Shown: positions 7,334 through 21,088, counted from the stretch's first letter. The stretch: DNA of 64,000 bases from Streptomyces sp. NBC_00775 (GCF_036347135.1 NZ_CP108938.1:4278001-4342000), one strand, 5' to 3'. Notes: a model not told the origin generated them from the sequence alone. Translations and numbers: made by a program.

Positions 7334-8641
7334 ATGTCCCAGCCACCAGAACCGGCGTCCCCGGAGCCCCAGTACCCGGGCACGGCCACACCGCCGCCCG
7401 AGTACCCGGGCACCTCCGCTCCCCCGCCCTCGTACCCGGGAGCCGCCACCCCGCCGCAATACCCCGGCGCCGCGACCCCGCCCCCGTACCCGGGTGCCCC
7501 GGCCGCTCCCCCGCCCTACCCGCAGGCCACCCCCGCGCCGCCCCAGTACCCGACGGCACCTCCCGCTTACCCCGGCGCGCCCCCGCAGCACCCGGGAGCC
7601 GCGGCTCCGTACCCCGGCCCCGCCCCGCAGTACCCCGCCCAGGCCCCGCAGCCGGCCCCCTTCGTGCCGCGGCCCGCCGTCGCGCCCGACGACCTCGACT
7701 ACCGCCACCAGGGCTCCCGCGTCCACGTGGCGGCTCATCAGCGGGGTGCCGACGCCACCGCGATAGGGCAGCTGGCGACGCAGATCCCGGGTTTCCTGGT
7801 GAGCTTCGCCGTGGTCGCGGCGGTCGCGGTGCCCTTGTTCGGCTCGGTGGTGGGATGGCTGGTCGTGCTGGCCTGGCTGGCCTCCGGGGCCCTCGTCTTC
7901 CACCGGCCCACCGAGCTGCTCTTCGCCCGGCGCGTGGTCAAGCTGCGGGCGCCGCTGGCGGAGGAGCGGGCGCGCCTGGAGCCGATCTGGCGCGAGGTCA
8001 CCGCCCGCGCGGGCATCGAGGCGGACACCTACGAACTGATGGTGGAGAACAGCGACGACCTCAACGCGTCCGCGGTCGCCGGCCATGTCGTCAGCGTCAC
8101 CACGTACTCGCTGAACCGGATCCCGAGCAGCAACCTCGCCGCCGTACTCGCCCATGAACTCGGTCACCACACCGGCGGTCACGCCTGGGCCGGGCTGCTC
8201 GGCCACTGGTACTCGCTGCCCGGCCGGATCGCCTGGGCGCTGACCCGGGGGCTCGCCCGGATCGCGCTCGCCGTCGCCAGTGTCTTCTCGCTGGCCGCGA
8301 CCGGGATCCTGGTCCTCTTCATGGGGATGTTCGTGGTCTTCGGGTTCATCGTCGCCTGGTACATCACCATTCCCCTCGTCATCGCGCCCTACCTGCTCGC
8401 CTACGCCGGCCGCCTCGGCGAACTGCGCGCCGACCAGCAGGCCGCCGCCCTCGGCTTCGCGACCGAGATGGCCCAGGTCCTGCACCACTTCCAGGCCGAG
8501 GAGGACGCGGCGAAGGCGTACGCCGCCGCGCAGGGCAAGAGGCTCAAGGAGCCGGGCGGGCTGGCCAAGCTCCTGACCAGCCACCCGGACAACTACACCC
8601 GGCTGCGCGCCCTGGAGCCGTATCTGCAACTGCCGCGCTGA
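7334..8641 (+). CDS. M48-family membrane zinc metallopeptidase with YPG-rich N-terminal extension
   Basis: 435 residues; ATG 7334 follows an AAGGAG site. Residues 1-115 are a disordered Pro/Tyr/Gly region with many YPG repeats. A hydrophobic hairpin follows (about 148-190). The catalytic motif is LAHELGHH (His274, Glu275, His278), and ELRADQQAA supplies the third zinc ligand Glu363. Further hydrophobic segments (about 300-350) separate them, as in HtpX/Ste24-type enzymes. It is the last gene of the cassette, 32 nt after the effector. The Pro/Tyr-rich extension resembles the tail of the SPFH-like partner, suggesting the two meet. A different M48 enzyme, the ordinary HtpX, is also present near 44 kb, so this one is not the housekeeping copy. 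Confidence 0.85.
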   Translation: MSQPPEPASPEPQYPGTATPPPEYPGTSAPPPSYPGAATPPQYPGAATPPPYPGAPAAPPPYPQATPAPPQYPTAPPAYPGAPPQHPGAAAPYPGPAPQYPAQAPQPAPFVPRPAVAPDDLDYRHQGSRVHVAAHQRGADATAIGQLATQIPGFLVSFAVVAAVAVPLFGSVVGWLVVLAWLASGALVFHRPTELLFARRVVKLRAPLAEERARLEPIWREVTARAGIEADTYELMVENSDDLNASAVAGHVVSVTTYSLNRIPSSNLAAVLAHELGHHTGGHAWAGLLGHWYSLPGRIAWALTRGLARIALAVASVFSLAATGILVLFMGMFVVFGFIVAWYITIPLVIAPYLLAYAGRLGELRADQQAAALGFATEMAQVLHHFQAEEDAAKAYAAAQGKRLKEPGGLAKLLTSHPDNYTRLRALEPYLQLPR

Positions 8642-8656
8642 GGCCCGCACACGCCG

Positions 8657-8690
8657 AAGGGCGGCCACCCCAAGTGGGGTGACCGCCCTT
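8657..8690. terminator. Bidirectional terminator between the cassette and rpoC
   Basis: Two 15-nt arms (8657-8671 and 8676-8690) with a single mismatch and an AAGT loop, placed exactly between the convergent M48 gene and rpoC. Confidence 0.8.
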
Positions 8691-8710
8691 CGTACTACCT
8701 ACTGCCTAGC

Positions 8711-12610
<3,900 letters not shown>

Positions 12611-12724
12611 TATGCGTCAATCCCTCTCAGGGTTGTAAGTCTTAGGGGTCTGATACGGGGGTCCTGGGGCCGGCGGGCCTTGATCACCTTTTCCACAGGT
12701 GGCCAAGGCCCGGCCGGACTCCCG

Positions 12725-15700
12725 TCAGACCTCTTCGACGCTGCTCGGCTCGCGCCGGGACAGGTCGATGCCGAGCTCCTCCGCCGCGCGGAAGACGTCC
12801 TCGTCGGTGTCACGCATTTCGATGGACATACCGTCGCTGGACAGCACCTCCACGTTGAGGCACAGAGACTGCATCTCCTTGATGAGCACCTTGAAGGACT
12901 CGGGGATGCCGGGCTCAGGGATGTTCTCGCCCTTGACGATGGCCTCGTAGACCTTCACGCGGCCGGTCACGTCGTCGGACTTGATGGTCAGCAGCTCCTG
13001 GAGGGCGTACGCGGCGCCATAAGCCTCCAGCGCCCACACCTCCATCTCACCGAAGCGCTGGCCACCGAACTGGGCCTTACCACCCAGCGGCTGCTGGGTG
13101 ATCATCGAGTACGGACCGGTCGACCGAGCGTGCAGCTTGTCGTCGACCAGGTGGTGGAGCTTGAGGATGTACATGTAGCCGACGGAGACGGGCTCCGGGA
13201 ACGGCTCGCCGGAGCGGCCGTCGAACAGCGGGGCCTTGCCGGTCGGGAGGACCATGCGCGAGCCGTCGCGGTTCGGGATGGTGTGCTGCAGCAGACCCGC
13301 GAGCTCGTCCTCACGCGCACCGTCGAAGACGGGGGTGGCGACGTTGGTGCCCGGGGCGACCTGGTCGGCACCAATGGCCTGCAGGCGCTGCGCCCAGTCG
13401 TCGGCGAGACCGGAGACGTCCCAGCCGCGGCTGGCGAGCCAGCCGAGGTGGATCTCCAGAACCTGTCCCGGGTTCATTCGGGACGGCACACCGAGCGGGT
13501 TGAGGATGATGTCGACCGGGGTCCCGTCCTCGAGGAACGGCATGTCCTCGATGGGCAGGATCTTGGAGATGACACCCTTGTTGCCGTGGCGGCCGGCGAG
13601 CTTGTCACCGTCCGTGATCTTGCGCTTCTGCGCCACGTAGACACGAACCAGCTGGTTCACGCCCGGCGGCAGCTCGTCGCCCTCTTCACGGTCGAAGACG
13701 CGGACGCCGATGACCTTGCCGATCTCGCCGTGCGGCACCTTCAGCGAGGTGTCGCGCACCTCGCGTGCCTTCTCACCGAAGATCGCACGGAGCAGACGCT
13801 CCTCCGGGGTCAGCTCGGTCTCACCCTTGGGCGTGACCTTGCCGACCAGGATGTCGCCGGCGACGACCTCGGCACCGATGCGGATGATGCCGCGCTCGTC
13901 GAGGTCGGCGAGGACCTCTTCGGAGACGTTCGGGATGTCCCGGGTGATCTCCTCGGGGCCGAGCTTGGTGTCACGGGCGTCGACCTCGTGCTCCTCGATG
14001 TGGATCGAGGAGAGGACGTCGTCCTGCACGAGGCGCTGCGACAGGATGATCGCGTCCTCGTAGTTGTGACCCTCCCACGGCATGAACGCCACGAGCAGGT
14101 TCTTGCCGAGCGCCATCTCGCCGTCCTCGGTCGCGGGACCGTCGGCCAGGACCTGGCCTTCGATCACGCGGGCGCCCTCGTCCACGACAACCTTCTGGTT
14201 GACGGAGGTGCCCTGGTTCGAGCGGGAGAACTTGTGCAGGCGGTACGTGGTGTACGTGCCGTCGTCGTTGGCGGTGGTGACGTAGTCCGCGGAGACCTCC
14301 TGGACCACACCGTCCTTCTCCGACTTGAGTACGTCGCCGGCGTCGACGGCGCAGCGGTACTCCATGCCGGTGCCGACGAGCGGCGCCTCGGACTTAATCA
14401 GCGGCACGGCCTGACGCATCATGTTCGCGCCCATGAGGGCACGGTTGGCGTCGTCGTGCTCGAGGAACGGGATCATGGCGGTCGCGACCGACACCATCTG
14501 GCGCGGGGAGACGTCCATGTAGTCGACGTCGTCACCGGGGACGTAGTCGACCTCTCCGCCACGACGGCGGACCAGGACGCGGGACTCCTCGAAGCGGAGC
14601 TCGTCCGTCAGCGGCGCGTTGGCCTGCGCGATGACGAATCGGTCCTCTTCGTCGGCCGTGAGGTAGTCGACCTCGTCGGTGACGACGCCGCCGGTGACCT
14701 TGCGGTACGGGGTCTCGACGAAACCGAACGCGTTGACCCGGCCGTAGGAGGCGAGCGAGCCGATCAGACCGATGTTCGGGCCTTCAGGGGTCTCGATCGG
14801 GCACATGCGGCCGTAGTGCGACGGGTGCACGTCACGGACCTCGAAGCCGGCCCGCTCACGGGAGAGACCACCCGGGCCAAGCGCCGACAGACGGCGCTTG
14901 TGGGTGAGACCCGACAGCGGGTTGTTCTGGTCCATGAACTGCGACAGCTGGCTGGTGCCGAAGAACTCCTTGATGGAGGCGACGACCGGCCGGATGTTGA
15001 TCAGGGTCTGCGGCGTGATCGCCTCGACGTCCTGGGTCGTCATGCGCTCGCGGACGACGCGCTCCATACGAGCCAGACCCGTGCGGACCTGGTTCTGGAT
15101 GAGCTCGCCGACGTTGCGCAGACGACGGTTGCCGAAGTGGTCGATGTCGTCGGTCTCGACGACGATCGAGGCGCCGTTGTCACCAACGGTCTCGGTCTCA
15201 CCGGCGTGCAGCTTCACCAGGTACTTGATCGACGAGATGATGTCCTCGACGGTCAGGATCCCGGCGTCCAGCGGCGCTTCGCTGCCGAGCTTCTTGTTCA
15301 CCTTGTAGCGGCCGACCTTCGCGAGGTCGTAGCGCTTCGGGTTGAAGTAGAGGTTCTCGAGCAGCGTCTGCGCAGCCTCACGCGTCGGGGGCTCGCCCGG
15401 ACGCAGCTTGCGGTAGATGTCGAGCAGCGCGTCGTCCTGGCCCTGGGTGTGGTCCTTCTCCAGGGTGGCGCGCATGGACTCGTACTCGCCGAACTCCTCG
15501 AGGATCTGCTCGGTCGTCCAACCGAGAGCCTTGAGCAGGACGGTGACGGACTGCTTGCGCTTGCGGTCGATGCGGACACCGACCATGTCGCGCTTGTCGA
15601 TCTCCATCTCCAGCCAGGCACCCCGGGACGGGATGACCTTCGTGGAGAAGATGTCCTTGTCGGACGTCTTGTCGATGGAGGAGTCGAAGTAGACGCCCGG

Positions 15701-16210
15701 CGAGCGGACGAGCTGCGACACCACGACACGCTCGGTGCCGTTGATGACGAAGGTGCCCTTGTTGGTCATGAGCGGGAAGTCGCCCATGAAGACCGTCTGG
15801 GACTTGATCTCGCCGGTCTCGTTGTTGGTGAACTCAGCCGTGACGAAGAGCGGGGCCGCGAACGTGAAGTCGCGGTCCTTGCACTCGTCGATGGAGTTCT
15901 TGGGAGGCTCGAAGCGGTGGTCGCGGAAAGTGAGCGACATCGACCCGGAGAAGTCCTCGATCGGAGAGATCTCCTCGAAGATCTCTTCCAGACCGGACTT
16001 CGTGGGGACGTCCTGTCCACTGTCCAGAGCCGCCTCGACACGAGCCTTCCACGCGTCGTTGCCGAGCAGCCAGTCGAAGCTCTCGGTTTGCAGCGCAAGA
16101 AGGTTCGGAACCTCGAGGGGCTCCTTGATCTTTGCAAAGGAGATGCGCAGCGGGGCGGTGCTGGCGCCGTTGTTCGTATTCGCGGTCGAGGCAGTGCGCG
16201 AGGCGGCCAA
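12725..16210 (-). CDS. rpoB: DNA-directed RNA polymerase subunit beta
   Basis: Beta subunit of RNA polymerase, 1161 residues. The start is the TTG at 16210, preceded by GGAAGGA; the product would then begin MAASRTAST, the same length and N-terminus as I recall for S. coelicolor. A longer frame up to 16270 lacks family similarity. The rifampicin pocket reads [20 protein letters not shown] with Asp427, Ser433, His437 and Arg440, all wild type, so the strain should be rifampicin sensitive by this locus. There is only one rpoB here, with no sign of the second, resistant-type rpoB some actinomycetes keep. Confidence 0.98.
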   Translation of the reverse strand: MAASRTASTANTNNGASTAPLRISFAKIKEPLEVPNLLALQTESFDWLLGNDAWKARVEAALDSGQDVPTKSGLEEIFEEISPIEDFSGSMSLTFRDHRFEPPKNSIDECKDRDFTFAAPLFVTAEFTNNETGEIKSQTVFMGDFPLMTNKGTFVINGTERVVVSQLVRSPGVYFDSSIDKTSDKDIFSTKVIPSRGAWLEMEIDKRDMVGVRIDRKRKQSVTVLLKALGWTTEQILEEFGEYESMRATLEKDHTQGQDDALLDIYRKLRPGEPPTREAAQTLLENLYFNPKRYDLAKVGRYKVNKKLGSEAPLDAGILTVEDIISSIKYLVKLHAGETETVGDNGASIVVETDDIDHFGNRRLRNVGELIQNQVRTGLARMERVVRERMTTQDVEAITPQTLINIRPVVASIKEFFGTSQLSQFMDQNNPLSGLTHKRRLSALGPGGLSRERAGFEVRDVHPSHYGRMCPIETPEGPNIGLIGSLASYGRVNAFGFVETPYRKVTGGVVTDEVDYLTADEEDRFVIAQANAPLTDELRFEESRVLVRRRGGEVDYVPGDDVDYMDVSPRQMVSVATAMIPFLEHDDANRALMGANMMRQAVPLIKSEAPLVGTGMEYRCAVDAGDVLKSEKDGVVQEVSADYVTTANDDGTYTTYRLHKFSRSNQGTSVNQKVVVDEGARVIEGQVLADGPATEDGEMALGKNLLVAFMPWEGHNYEDAIILSQRLVQDDVLSSIHIEEHEVDARDTKLGPEEITRDIPNVSEEVLADLDERGIIRIGAEVVAGDILVGKVTPKGETELTPEERLLRAIFGEKAREVRDTSLKVPHGEIGKVIGVRVFDREEGDELPPGVNQLVRVYVAQKRKITDGDKLAGRHGNKGVISKILPIEDMPFLEDGTPVDIILNPLGVPSRMNPGQVLEIHLGWLASRGWDVSGLADDWAQRLQAIGADQVAPGTNVATPVFDGAREDELAGLLQHTIPNRDGSRMVLPTGKAPLFDGRSGEPFPEPVSVGYMYILKLHHLVDDKLHARSTGPYSMITQQPLGGKAQFGGQRFGEMEVWALEAYGAAYALQELLTIKSDDVTGRVKVYEAIVKGENIPEPGIPESFKVLIKEMQSLCLNVEVLSSDGMSIEMRDTDEDVFRAAEELGIDLSRREPSSVEEV

Positions 16211-16395
16211 GAGGGGGTCCTTCCGAGGGCTCGGACTCACTACGCGCGTACCGGCCCCCCACTGGGACACAGAGACAGGTCGTTCCTGATTCAGCCGGAT
16301 AAGGCCAGGTCAGGGATGATCAAGTCATCGGTGCTCAAGCGAGGGCATGCCCCTGGTGACGGGCAGGAGGCAGCTAACAGGCAGCGCAAAGGGTC

Positions 16396-16424
16396 AGTGT
16401 AGCCACAAGGCCCACTGATGTCCA
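16396..16424 (-). promoter_or_regulatory. Candidate rpoBC promoter
   Basis: On the minus strand TGGACA (16424-16419), a 17-nt spacer and TACACT (16401-16396). This would start transcription near 16389 and leave a leader of about 180 nt before the TTG of rpoB. rpoB transcription may also come by read-through from rplJL. Confidence 0.55.
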
Positions 16425-16743
16425 GTCCCGGTTTTTTGAGACCCTCGTTGTTCTCAACACCTGCGGCAAGCCACGCCCTCAATGCACATCGATACTGCCC
16501 TCTTCGCCGTCGATCCATGCCTCGGATCCGGATCGTTGTGACGACGCGTCCTGAGAATTGCGCGCTGCGTGCGGTTCGTCAAGGCCCCCCATGCCCTGAG
16601 CAAGTGCTGCGATCGTCACGTGCCGCCCGTCTTGCAACCCGTCCTGCAGCCCGTCACGGGCGGCTGGAGACACGAACGAAGATCACCATACTCGTCGCGA
16701 CCGACAGCGCAAGGCAGCCGCTACGGGCACCCCCTGGAACGCC
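16425..16743. other. Non-coding stretch between the rplL terminator and the rpoB promoter
   Basis: No frame in this stretch has a ribosome-binding site with streptomycete codon bias, and no repeat or RNA fold stands out. Confidence 0.5.
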
Positions 16744-16777
16744 GAAGAGCGACCACCCAGATGGGTGATCGCTCTTC
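16744..16777 (-). terminator. Terminator/attenuator after rplJ-rplL
   Basis: 15-bp stem (16744-16758 with 16763-16777, one mismatch) and a 4-nt loop, 73 nt beyond the rplL stop. It would separate the rplJL transcript from rpoBC, perhaps partially, as in other bacteria. Confidence 0.7.
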
Positions 16778-16849
16778 AGTGCGTCAGCGTTACAGCGCTA
16801 CTTGAGCGGCTGTATCAGCCCGCGAGAGGAGTCGTGACGACTCGTCGGG

Positions 16850-17233
16850 TCACTTGACCTCGACGGAGGCGCCGGCGCCCTTGAGGGACTCGGCAGCCTT
16901 CTCGGCGGCCTCCTTGGCGACCTTCTCGAGGACGGGCTTCGGAGCGCCGTCGACGAGGTCCTTGGCCTCCTTCAGGCCCAGCGAGGTCAGCTCACGCACG
17001 ACCTTGATGACCTGGATCTTCTTCTCGCCGGCACCCGTGAGGATGACGTCGAACTCGTCCTGCTCCTCAGCGGCCTCGGCCGGGGCGCCGGCGGCGGCGG
17101 GACCCGCAACGGCGACCGCGGCGGCGGCGGTGACGTCGAACTTCTCCTCGAAGGCCTTCACGAACTCGGCGAGCTCGATGAGGGTGAGGTTCTCGAACTG
17201 CTCGAGCAGCTCTTCCTGGGACAGCTTCGCCAT
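16850..17233 (-). CDS. rplL: 50S ribosomal protein L7/L12
   Basis: Stalk protein of the large subunit that recruits translational GTPases, 127 residues. The N-terminal dimerisation helices ([16 protein letters not shown]...) join through an Ala/Pro/Gly hinge (about 40-55) to the C-terminal factor-binding domain with [24 protein letters not shown]. It lies 112 nt downstream of rplJ in the usual order. Confidence 0.98.
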   Translation of the reverse strand: MAKLSQEELLEQFENLTLIELAEFVKAFEEKFDVTAAAAVAVAGPAAAGAPAEAAEEQDEFDVILTGAGEKKIQVIKVVRELTSLGLKEAKDLVDGAPKPVLEKVAKEAAEKAAESLKGAGASVEVK

Positions 17234-17304
17234 GATGGCGTCCTTCCACTAATTCGGCAGGTGCCGGATGTACTGGTGAGGCGGGCGTACGTTCGGCCCG
17301 CTAC

Positions 17305-17327
17305 GACCGTCGCCTCAGGCGGCGGCG
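17305..17327 (-). other. Intercistronic hairpin between rplJ and rplL
   Basis: 10-nt arms (17305-17314 and 17318-17327, one mismatch) with a TCA loop. It is too short and lacks a T-run to be a clear terminator. It may be a processing or stability element that allows rplL to be made in excess over rplJ. Confidence 0.35.
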
Positions 17328-17345
17328 GTCAATGCGCGAGCCGAA

Positions 17346-17876
17346 TTACTCGGCACCGCCCTGCTCGGCCTGCTTGGCACGAAGCGCCTCCGCGGTGCGG
17401 ACGAACTTCGAGGGGAGCGCCTGGAAGAGCGAGGCAGTCTGGGACTGCTTGCCCTTGAACGCACCGGCCAGCTTGCTGAGCAGAACCTCGCGGGACTCAA
17501 GGTCCGCAAGCTTCTTGATCTCGTCGGCGGACAGCGCCTTGCCGTCAAGGACACCGCCCTTGATGACGAGGTTCGGGTTGTCCTTGGCGAAGTCACGAAG
17601 ACCCTTCGCCGACGTCACCGGGTCACCGGTGATGAAGGCGACCGCCGTCGGACCGTTGAACAGGTCGTCGAGCGTGGAGATCCCGGCCTCGTTGGCCGCA
17701 ATCTTGGTCAGCGTGTTCTTCACCACGGCGTACTGGGCGTCTTCACCGAGCGAACGACGCAGCGTCTTGAGCTGCGCCACGGTGAGACCCCGGTACTCGG
17801 TCAGCACGGCGGCGTTCGAGCTGCGGAACGCATCCGCGAGCTCGGCTACCGCGGCAGCCTTGTCGGGCCTTGCCAT
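17346..17876 (-). CDS. rplJ: 50S ribosomal protein L10
   Basis: Anchors the L7/L12 stalk to 23S rRNA and, with L7/L12, represses its own mRNA. 176 residues, starting [17 protein letters not shown], with the core [15 protein letters not shown] and a C-terminal helix (about 125-176) that binds L12 dimers. It is the first gene of the rplJ-rplL unit and is preceded by a leader of about 240 nt. Confidence 0.98.
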   Translation of the reverse strand: MARPDKAAAVAELADAFRSSNAAVLTEYRGLTVAQLKTLRRSLGEDAQYAVVKNTLTKIAANEAGISTLDDLFNGPTAVAFITGDPVTSAKGLRDFAKDNPNLVIKGGVLDGKALSADEIKKLADLESREVLLSKLAGAFKGKQSQTASLFQALPSKFVRTAEALRAKQAEQGGAE

Positions 17877-18110
17877 AAGCGTGGCCTCCTTCCGGGTGAT
17901 GAGGACCGCTCAGAAGGGGCTGACAAAACGAAACGCCCCGGCGCAGGCGCACGGGGCGTAGCTCGACCGGAACATCCGCAAGCTGGGCAAGCGAACTCCG
18001 GGAGCACATCCACGGTCACCTACGCGGGTCGTCCGCAGTTTCAGCGGATCCTTCGGCCACCCCGCCCTCTTACGAGCGCAAGGCAACGACCAGCGGTCTT
18101 TGGCTTCTGG
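17877..18110 (-). ncRNA. L10-leader autoregulatory region (probable)
   Basis: Untranslated leader of rplJ, where L10 leaders occur across bacteria. A strong hairpin, ACGCCCCG pairing with CGGGGCGT around 17934-17959 and followed by TTTCGTTTTG in the minus-strand sense, lies 60-80 nt before the start and could be the switching or terminating arm. I did not resolve the kink-turn that L10 binds, so the boundaries are approximate. Confidence 0.5.
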
Positions 18111-18113
18111 GGA

Positions 18114-18143
18114 AGAGTACGTGAAGGCGTCGAGGTCAGGCAA
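18114..18143 (-). promoter_or_regulatory. Candidate rplJL promoter
   Basis: Minus-strand TTGCCT (18143-18138), an 18-nt spacer and TACTCT (18119-18114), upstream of the L10 leader. Confidence 0.45.
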
Positions 18144-18176
18144 ATCCGGTCGTACGACGCCAGGATTCCGCGCGGC

Positions 18177-19046
18177 TCAGCCCTTCTGGGCGTCCTTCAT
18201 GGCCTTGGCGAGGTCGACCGTGTCCTTGGCGGCCGGGGCCTTGACGGTCACCGGCTTGTTGTAGTCGAGGAAGGTCATGGTGACGTCGAACGGGCCCTTG
18301 TCCGCGGCGGCGCGCACCCGGAACTGCTTGGTGTGGTCGTCCGGACCGATCCACAGGTCCATCGTGAGCTTGTCGGCGCCCATCTCCTCGTACTGCTTGA
18401 GGTTCTTCTCGCGCCGCTCCCGCACCGCCTTGTCCTTGGTCCTCAGGTTCGCGCGGATGGCGTCGAGGGTCACCGTCCCCTTGTAGTGGGTGGTCCGGAC
18501 GCCGTCGACCTTCTCGGTGCCGACCTTCTTCACGTCCTTGGAGCCGGCCAGGAAGCCGGCCTCCTGGGCCGGGTTCTTGCCGGTCTCGTCCCGCCACTTG
18601 GTGGTGTCGAACGTCATCCCGCCGGACGTGCGGCTGTGCCCGGACAGGTCGAACTTCATCCAGTGCTTGCCGTCCGTCCCCCCGACGGGTTCGGCGCCCC
18701 CGCCCATGTACAGCACCCCGTCGACCAGCCGCATCTCGACGCTCTTCCCCTTGTCGGGCCCGTCCAGCGCAGCCGTCCTCAGGCTCATGGCCGGTGGTTT
18801 CAGGCTCAGCGCCCCCTCGCCCCCGACCCGGCCCTCCTGCGGGACCCGGCCCGACATGCGGTAGCGGAGGGAGGTGATGTCGTCCGCGTTCTTCGCCGCC
18901 CTGGCGACGGCCGCCGCGGGTGACATCTTGGGCGACTCCCCCGCGTCGCCCTTCGCGCAGGCGACGCCGCCCCCGCCGAGGACCAGGACGGCGAGCGTCA
19001 CGCCCGCAGCCCTGCGCCGCACGGCCGCATCCACAGAAAACCCCAT
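18177..19046 (-). CDS. Secreted lipoprotein of the LolA/LppX-like type
   Basis: 289 residues. Signal peptide with twin basic start and hydrophobic core LAVLVLGGGGVACAKG, so Cys30 would be lipidated. The mature part is beta-rich with spaced repeats typical of half-barrel lipoproteins (LRYRMSGRV, KHWMKFDLSG, GVRTTHYKGTVTL, LWIGPDDHTKQFRV). It is about the same size as the next gene product and shares its block order, so the two are paralogues in tandem, 118 nt apart. Function is unknown; related mycobacterial folds carry lipids or fatty acyl compounds to the envelope. They sit between rplJ and rplA in streptomycetes generally, as I recall. Confidence 0.8.
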   Translation of the reverse strand: MGFSVDAAVRRRAAGVTLAVLVLGGGGVACAKGDAGESPKMSPAAAVARAAKNADDITSLRYRMSGRVPQEGRVGGEGALSLKPPAMSLRTAALDGPDKGKSVEMRLVDGVLYMGGGAEPVGGTDGKHWMKFDLSGHSRTSGGMTFDTTKWRDETGKNPAQEAGFLAGSKDVKKVGTEKVDGVRTTHYKGTVTLDAIRANLRTKDKAVRERREKNLKQYEEMGADKLTMDLWIGPDDHTKQFRVRAAADKGPFDVTMTFLDYNKPVTVKAPAAKDTVDLAKAMKDAQKG

Positions 19047-19164
19047 GATTCCCCCCAGGAAACAAATGGTCGATTCACAGACAGTCGGCCGTGAGCGTAG
19101 CCCAGGGGGTTCAGGCGGTCTTCTGAGTTTTGTGGGGTTCAGGAGGTTCGATCCGGAGGTTCGA

Positions 19165-20076
19165 TCAGGAGGTGGTGCCGCCCGTGCTCTGCGCCTTCAG
19201 CAGGTCTTTGAAGTCGGCGGTGTCGCTGGCCGGGGGCTCCGTGGCGGAGACCTTCACGCCGTAGTCGCTGTAGTACGCCGTCGAGGACATCGTGCCGCTG
19301 GACAGCTCGCCCTTCTCGACCTTCTTGACCAGCAGGTTGTCGCCGTTGACCCAGATGTCGACCTTCTCCGTGCTGACGCCGGCCGCAGTGAGCTGCTTCT
19401 TCAGGTCGGCCAGCTGGCTCGCGCTGAGGTTGGAGGTCTTGGTCGCCATGTCCGCGACGTTCACCGTGCCCGAGTAGTGCGTGGTCTGCTCGCCTCGCAC
19501 CCTGTCCTCGCCGACCTTCTTGACGTCGCCGGAGGCCAGCAGGAGCTTCACCGACTGGTTCGGCGTGGTGTTCTGCATCTGGTCCTTGAGGTACGCGCCC
19601 GAGCTGCCGCCGAGCTTGGCCAGATCGTCGTACCCGTACCTGATCCAGTGCTTGCCGCCGGTCTGCTCGGCGAACTTGTCGCTCATCTTCGCGAAGTAGG
19701 CGTCGGGCAGATAGCGGGCCTGCATGGACGTGCTGCCCGTCTGACGCATCGTGTCGGCCAGCGTGCCGCCGGTGTACGTGATCGTCATGGTGCCGGTGAG
19801 ACCGTCGGCCCAGCCCATGGTGCCGTTCGCCGTCATGGACATCATCGTGCCCATGGTCGTCGAGGACTCGACCTTGGCGGAGTCGGCGCCGTCGGTGGAC
19901 TTCTCGGCGGAGCGCAGGGCGGCTATGGGGCTGACATGCGTCGTGCCCTTGTGCACCGCCTTGTCGTCCTTGCCGGAGCTCCCCGAGCCGCCTGAGGAAC
20001 CACAGGCGGCCACCCCCGCCAGAGCGGTCGTCAGCGCGATCGAAAGGGTCACGCGGCGCACGGTCATGCTCTTCAT
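19165..20076 (-). CDS. Secreted lipoprotein, paralogue of the preceding one
   Basis: 303 residues beginning MKSMTVRRVTLSIALTTALAGVAACGSS, with a clear lipobox ending in Cys25 followed by a Gly/Ser linker. The mature domain repeats the pattern of its neighbour: GGKHWIRYGYDDL, KKVGEDRVRGEQTTHYSGTV, VDIWVNGDNLLVKKV. LolA/LppX-like half-barrel lipoprotein of unknown cargo, anchored outside the cell membrane. Confidence 0.8.
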   Translation of the reverse strand: MKSMTVRRVTLSIALTTALAGVAACGSSGGSGSSGKDDKAVHKGTTHVSPIAALRSAEKSTDGADSAKVESSTTMGTMMSMTANGTMGWADGLTGTMTITYTGGTLADTMRQTGSTSMQARYLPDAYFAKMSDKFAEQTGGKHWIRYGYDDLAKLGGSSGAYLKDQMQNTTPNQSVKLLLASGDVKKVGEDRVRGEQTTHYSGTVNVADMATKTSNLSASQLADLKKQLTAAGVSTEKVDIWVNGDNLLVKKVEKGELSSGTMSSTAYYSDYGVKVSATEPPASDTADFKDLLKAQSTGGTTS

Positions 20077-20188
20077 TGGTCCCCACCCCTATGCGAATCC
20101 TGTGCTCTGCACGCTAGCGCAGCCCACTGACACTCGTATCCGGAATATCGTCCGCGGGTTCGCCCCGGGAACGTCTCCGGAAAAGGAG

Positions 20189-20223
20189 ACGGGCCCCGCA
20201 CCTCGAAAGGTTGCGGGGCCCGT
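20189..20223 (-). terminator. Terminator of the rplK-rplA operon
   Basis: Perfect 12-bp stem (20189-20200 with 20212-20223), 11-nt loop, then CTCCTTTTCC in the minus direction; 46 nt past the rplA stop. Confidence 0.8.
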
Positions 20224-20268
20224 GTCAAGAACGCGTACGCGACGCGGTCACCGGGGTGAGCGGGAGGC

Positions 20269-20994
20269 TCAGACGGCGGCCGGGTCCTCCTCGACGAGGA
20301 GGTTGCGGGTGCGGTTCGAGTCGAGCTGAATGCCGGGGCCGATCGTGGTGCTGATCGTGGCCTTCTTGATGTAGCGACCCTTGGCGGCCGACGGCTTCAG
20401 ACGAAGGATCTCGTCCAGCGCGGCGCCGTAGTTCTCCACCAGCTTGGTCTCGTCGAACGAGGTCTTGCCGATGATGAAGTGCAGGTTCGAGTGCTTGTCG
20501 ACGCGGAACTCGATCTTGCCGCCCTTGATCTCGGTCACAGCCTTGGCGGTGTCCGGGGTCACGGTGCCGGTCTTCGGGTTCGGCATCAGGCCACGGGGAC
20601 CGAGCACGCGGCCCAGGCGGCCGACCTTGCCCATGAGGTCCGGGGTGGCGACGACGGCGTCGAAGTCCAGACGGCCCTTCGCAACCTCGTCGATGAGCTC
20701 GTCGGAGCCGACGATGTCGGCACCCGCGGCGAGTGCGGCCTCGGCACGGTCACCGGTCGCGAAGACCAGGACCCGGGCGGTCTTGCCGGTGCCGTGCGGG
20801 AGGTTCACGGTGCCACGGACCATCTGGTCGGCCTTGCGCGGGTCGACACCCAGGCGGAAGGCGACCTCGACGGTGCCGTCGAACTTCGAGGTGGAGGTCT
20901 CCTTGGCGAGACGGACGGCCTCGAGCGGGGCGTAAAGCTTCTCCCGGTCGATCTTGGCGTCCGCAGCGCGGAGAGACTTGCTGCGCTTGCTCAC
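20269..20994 (-). CDS. rplA: 50S ribosomal protein L1
   Basis: Forms the L1 stalk at the E site and acts as translational repressor of its operon. 241 residues from GTG 20994 ([15 protein letters not shown]). Family signatures include [25 protein letters not shown] and [14 protein letters not shown]. Upstream extension of the frame is not L1-like. It lies 94 nt after rplK. Confidence 0.97.
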   Translation of the reverse strand: MSKRSKSLRAADAKIDREKLYAPLEAVRLAKETSTSKFDGTVEVAFRLGVDPRKADQMVRGTVNLPHGTGKTARVLVFATGDRAEAALAAGADIVGSDELIDEVAKGRLDFDAVVATPDLMGKVGRLGRVLGPRGLMPNPKTGTVTPDTAKAVTEIKGGKIEFRVDKHSNLHFIIGKTSFDETKLVENYGAALDEILRLKPSAAKGRYIKKATISTTIGPGIQLDSNRTRNLLVEEDPAAV

Positions 20995-21088
20995 TGCTGC
21001 TCCTGATGTGTTCTGAGGAGTCGTGGTGCGGACCGAGCAGGCCCTGCCACGTGCGGCCGAAGCCGCATGGTTCCTACGAAGGTGGGTG

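Noticed and set aside
12725..16210. Rifampicin-resistant second rpoB
   Set aside because: Residues Asp427, Ser433, His437 and Arg440 are wild type, and it is the only rpoB, linked to rpoC.
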